Assembly: GCA_030549335.1 (NCBI GenBank)
Contig: CM060198.1
Span: forward strand, 44,370,353 to 44,434,352
Reading direction: 5' to 3'
From: Pontederia crassipes
Taxonomy: Eukaryota; Streptophyta; Magnoliopsida; Commelinales; Pontederiaceae
Length of the DNA: 64,000 nt
Positions 60,360 through 64,000 of this stretch are shown here, piece by piece. Made by a program: the position numbers and the translations under genes. Under the pieces are notes generated by a model that was not told the DNA's origin, made no database searches, and was given only the letters and a program-made list of their open reading frames with translations. Each line of letters begins with the position of its first letter. Position 1 is the first letter of the stretch.

Positions 60360-61470
60360 GTTTTCTTCTTTTAATTTTTATATTCCTCCTTACCAAAAAA
60401 TATTATTATTTTAAAATTAAAAAAAATTTAAATTATACTTTATGTTTTAATATTATTCTTCGAGTCTTAATATCATTAATAAAATATAAACAAATATTTT
60501 CACTTTTAATTTTTAATATTTATTTTTGTTAATGGAATTAAGAATGTCAATATCTCTTTACTTATAACAATTAATAATATTTAATTATTCATTTTTATTT
60601 TTATGTATTTTAACTTTTTTCATTTATTTAACTTCTATTAGAATTTAATATGTATATTTCCTAAAAAAATTTTGAAAAGATAATATGAAATATTTATTAT
60701 TTTAAGTTCAAAGCTAAAAATATTACTTTTATCGTCATTATTTTGTTAATAACCATTAAAATATAACTAATCATCTAATTCTAACTTAATTTTTTTACTA
60801 TTCATACTATCGTCTTTTATCTCTTCACTCGCACAACGACAAGGGACGAACGACCCATCTCCTTCGATGGACTCTGACGTGCTACACGAGAGAAGGCCCC
60901 GATCGTCGCCAGCCAGCCGTCGGGGCCACTTCACCAACAGAGGCGCACCTCTCGCGCCGATGGCCACCTCTCGCGTAGAAGATGAATGTAAGAGTTATTT
61001 GGAAGTCTTGCTATTTTTTTTTAACATGTTCTTTTAGAAAAGTTAGTTGCAATTTTGTAAACATTTGAATTAAAATGTTGGATATTGCATGAGTATTTGA
61101 GTTGAATATTGTATGGATACTTGATTTGTTACTTGATGTTTTGAACATGAATGAGTTTGAATCTTATCAAATATAGAATTTTAAAATTTTAAAAATGTAT
61201 TGATGATCATATACATTTTAATAGCGGCAAGAAAAGTAACCCTTAAAAAGTCTTCTAACACAAATAATATCAACAACTAGTTGGGTGGTCCTTATAAGTT
61301 ATATCAGCGATAAGCATACTAGTCACTATTGAATTTTTTAGAGAAAAGAATTATGATGGTTCCTAAAAAAAAAAATCAACGACCAATTATTCACATTGGA
61401 CGTTAAAATCTTTTGGCGGCGGGACCTATAACGAAGAACCGCGAGCAATTTTTTCTTGTGATGAGTATTA
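60360..61470. mobile_element. Possible non-autonomous insert ending TTTTTTCTTGTGATG
   Basis: AT-rich arms enclose a GC-rich island (60825-60985). The right edge, GCGAGCAATTTTTTCTTGTG at 61441, is like a degenerate CACTA-type end, with GGCGGCGGGACC just inside it. Flanking LTR sequence appears to resume after it. A matching left end was not found, so the call is tentative. Confidence 0.3.
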
Positions 61471-62841
61471 GCATCAAGATGATAACTTTTAATGACTACG
61501 TATCTTTTCACTAATAATGACTATACAATCAATACAAATTCATGCATAATCTATATACATTAGAAAAGTTTAATATATCTTAAAAGACGTTTTTCAGAAG
61601 TCACGATCGTTCTTAGAATTGGTGCCCAGAATTGTCACGATCACGCTGAACCTTGTCACGGTTATGCCCAAAATCATCATTGTCGTGCTCAACCTTTTCA
61701 CAACCATTCCCAGCATTAACCAATAACATTGGCTTCGTCATCTTGCTCACGGGCGTGACCAAGAGCCCTTTCAATGATTTATCTCATCTGCTCATTTATG
61801 ACCATTTTTAAGTTTGGAACGGTCGTGTCGACAACCTGGAATCTGAATTTTTAATCCAAAAATATTAATTTTTTAGTTGAAATATTTAAGAAATCATGTA
61901 TATCATCCCTATCAATCTTAAGGGACATTCATATACATCTCTAGACATATTAGATGAATAAAATCATGAGAACCATAACATAAAGAATTAGGGTGCTTCC
62001 CTAAAACATAAAGATCTTAGATCTAAAGCATGATCATCAATTTTTTGGCATATAAAATATATAGATCTAAGCATAAAATATGTAGATCTAAGCATAAAAT
62101 ATGCAGATCTAAGCATATGTTCAGTGCCCCCACAATTACAATCCTTACTAAGAACTAAGATGTTCTTAGATCTCTCAATCCAAACATGAAATTCATTAAG
62201 AGGTGAGAGAGGGGTTGGATCTCCTTTATATACCTTTAGGTTTTAGATCTAAAATCCCTTTTCCTAATCATCTTGTGTCCACCATCTAGAAGCCTCACTA
62301 CAAGAAATTAGAGTATTAGTGACATTTAATAAGTGTCACCAAAAATCACTTAAACGTTACAAATAGTTATTTGTAACATTTTATAAACGTTACGCTAGAA
62401 GCATTACACAAAGTGTGTTACAAAAGGTTATTGTAATTGTTTACATTTGAAATGTTACCAAAAGGAAAAATGTTACAAAAAACCATAATTATTTGTAACG
62501 CTTCAATGTTGCCAACTAGATATCTAATAGTAACAAAAAATTGAAATAGCTTTTTCTATGCTTCAGGGTTAAAATAGAAATGATATCTAGGTGTAGAACA
62601 TAAATCATCAAAGCTAAAAATGGAAAGAAGGCCACAGTCAATGTTAAACTAGAGAAATAACAAAAAATAGGGATATCAAAAAGCTAGCAGGAGTAACATA
62701 TATGAGAATTTAGATTTCGAAGGGTGACAATGTGAAACACTACAAGAACTAAAATTTAGAGTATTCAAGTAGCAAGATATGTATAACATTCGTTCATAAA
62801 CAAGACATCCTAGATATTAATAAACCAGTAATGACAAACTA

Positions 62842-63402
62842 CTATTGATGTATCTTAACTTTCTTCTTTTGACAAAGCCTATCCAGTGCAGTGTCAACAT
62901 CACCCTATAATACAACAATTACATCATACAAGAGATTAAGAAAATAAATAATTCAATGTGACATTGTCCAACTAGCTAGTATTTAATTCTAAAATCTACA
63001 CAGGATTCACTTTTTTCACATTACAACCAAAAGAAATAAGGGCAATTTAGTTAAAGCAACAATGTGTTCTCTAGAAGAGAAATTTCCAGTTAAGTAAATC
63101 TCTAATTATATGATTTCGATTGAAGCTAACTGATTGCATAAAAAATACCTCAGCATGGATGAAAGCAGAGAGGACAAATGATGAACTGGCTGGTGTAATC
63201 ATCATTCTCATCCAGATGCCCCATGCTAATATGGAGCGAAACTTGGTCCTCCCTTTGCGTGTTAGCCCTGTTGGTGGCCGCACAAGTAAATGTTCAATCT
63301 AAATCTAAATAAATGACAAAATACTCCACAAATCTTAAGAAACCATGCATACCATTTTCTAGGAATATAAAGGTCAATAATCTCTCCCACCTCGTTTTAC
63401 AT
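62842..63402 (-). pseudogene. Ribosomal protein eS21 (RPS21) pseudogene with introns
   Basis: Minus strand, three exons. Exon 1 (63402-63353) reads ATG then TAA, then NEVGEIIDLYIPRK; eS21 proteins have M-Q-N/E-D at this point, so the CAA codon has become a stop. Exon 2 (63282-63149) gives ATNRANTQREDQVSLHI, GHLDENDDYTSQF and a frame-shifted end: family ...LCGFVRAQ is two bases short here. Its acceptor reads TG instead of AG. Exon 3 (62904-62842), after a good TATAG acceptor, gives GDVDTALDRLCQKKKVKIHQ and a stop, matching ...GDADSALDRLWQKKK. Intron phases (2, then 0) and the about 82-codon length fit one gene. eS21 belongs to the small ribosomal subunit. Retained introns rule out a processed copy. 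Confidence 0.9.
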
Positions 63403-63778
63403 TTTGTTCTACATCTTGTCAGCTGAGTAAATGCAATCAAGATAACAAGAGCCTGTTAACGCCAACTATCAATGCAAATCAAATTGAACTGTCATAAAAC
63501 CAAGAAAAATAAATAATACACCAAACAAATTTTGGCACATTTACTTAAAATCAACAATAATAGTTGACGATTGCCAGAAGTGTTTGTTCCATAAATCAAG
63601 AAAGATGATAATTTAAACCAAACAAATTGAGAATTCAATCGGGTCAATGAAAAAGTAACGCATAAAGAATCAATTTTTTTATAAGATTATATGAGAACAC
63701 TTTAGACATTAATAAGAATAAGAAATTGTTTCCAAATTTTCCTAAGAAACAAGCAAAAGAGAATTGAGGAGTTCACAC

Positions 63779-63938
63779 CGTGACAAAACTTGCAAAGGAA
63801 CTATCCCTGAGGAGCACATGAAGCACCTCTAGTGGTATATGGTATCGAAATGACAAGCACAACCCTTTAGCACAGACCTGAGGGCTTTTGGAGCATGTTG
63901 TTAATAGACAATACCCTAGTGCCCATGAATTGGTGAGT
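63779..63938 (-). pseudogene. Exon-like stretch of an unidentified host gene
   Basis: Minus strand, bounded by an AG acceptor (ATATAG) and a GT donor (CACG|GTGTGA). It encodes about 53 residues, LTNSWALGYCLLTTC, SKSPQVCAKGLCLSF, RYHIPLEVLHVLLRD, SSFASFVT, with amino-acid use like a helical, globular protein and unlike the transposons around it. I do not recognise the family. No neighbouring exon of the same gene is evident; the next candidates would lie beyond 64000. It may be a captured exon or the edge of a real gene. Confidence 0.45.
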
Positions 63939-64000
63939 CTATATTTGTTTGGTTTTGGTTTGAAGTGAATAAAAATAAGTTGAATAGTATTACAACATTG

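Larger units (their letters stand above)
58832..62290 (+). repeat. Gypsy LTR remnant, interrupted
   Basis: It begins near ATCACACCCCGATTAAG (58832) and ends at the CACTA terminus at 62296. The right part (61590-61830) has TCACGGTCGTGCC-type words and TCCCTAAAACATAAAG phrases like the LTRs at 38168 and 40417. The stretch 60360-61470 looks like a separate insertion. Stops in all frames; no gene. Confidence 0.45.
62296..64000 (+). mobile_element. CACTA-type element D, left terminus, runs off the window
   Basis: CACTACAAGAAATTAGAG at 62296, preceded by CCT, followed to about 62530 by repeated GTTACAAA/TTTGTAAC words (for example TTTGTAACATTTTATAAACG), a subterminal array unlike that of A-C and so a different family. 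The eS21 pseudogene and a further exon-like stretch lie to its right. The right terminus would be beyond 64000. Confidence 0.6.

Noticed and set aside
61430-61465. Right terminus of CACTA C (58061)
   Set aside because: The end reads TTCTTGTGATG rather than CTTGTAGTG and no 3-bp duplication matches, and LTR sequence lies in between.

Overview
The window is gene-poor plant nuclear DNA built almost entirely of nested mobile elements. Plant origin is shown by an Athila-type Ty3/gypsy element, a Sirevirus-like copia gag with an initiator-Met tRNA primer site, CACTA (En/Spm) elements with TNP2/DUF4216 and Transposase_24-type genes, a Mutator-like element carrying a CIPK (SnRK3) kinase fragment, a seed-type (type 4) metallothionein fragment and a piece of plastid atpH. 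I cannot name the species; an angiosperm is as far as the sequence takes me. I see no intact host gene.

Region 1 (1-2866): decayed Ty3/gypsy debris on both strands. Region 2 (2870-34467): one old CACTA element (A), opened by successive insertions. An Athila element with full LTRs sits at 3235-15575 (5-bp duplication GTTGG). A stretch of organelle DNA with the start of atpH lies at about 15890-16262. A copia solo LTR sits at 16793-17978 (AATGT). A second, related CACTA element (B, 20318-32152, TTC duplication) has landed inside A's TNP2 transposase gene. B itself carries an Athila-like solo LTR (24622-27409, TATGT) and a truncated Sirevirus-like copia (27936-29923). A has lost its far end.

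Region 3 (34468-42637): LTR remnants, a solo LTR with ATATA duplications (34773-35957), a TCTA microsatellite, a Pack-MULE with 9-bp duplications carrying a CIPK fragment (36397-37779), and a solo LTR (40417-42637) holding a SINE-like insert with 20-bp duplications. Region 4 (42638-46740): AT-rich DNA in which I see no gene.

Region 5 (46741-52484): a metallothionein type 4 remnant on the minus strand, split by a fairly young non-autonomous Ty3/gypsy element (46874-52077) whose reading frame contains a duplicated module. Region 6 (52490-62290): gypsy LTRs, one with a minisatellite, plus a third CACTA end at 58061. Region 7 (62296-64000): a CACTA-type terminus followed within 600 bp by an intron-bearing ribosomal protein eS21 pseudogene and one further exon-like stretch, so a possible gene-capturing CACTA element running off the window.

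The genes do not form a pathway. What links them is insertion history: the order of events can be read from target-site duplications, and at least four host or organelle sequences (atpH, CIPK, MT4, eS21) lie in or next to transposons.
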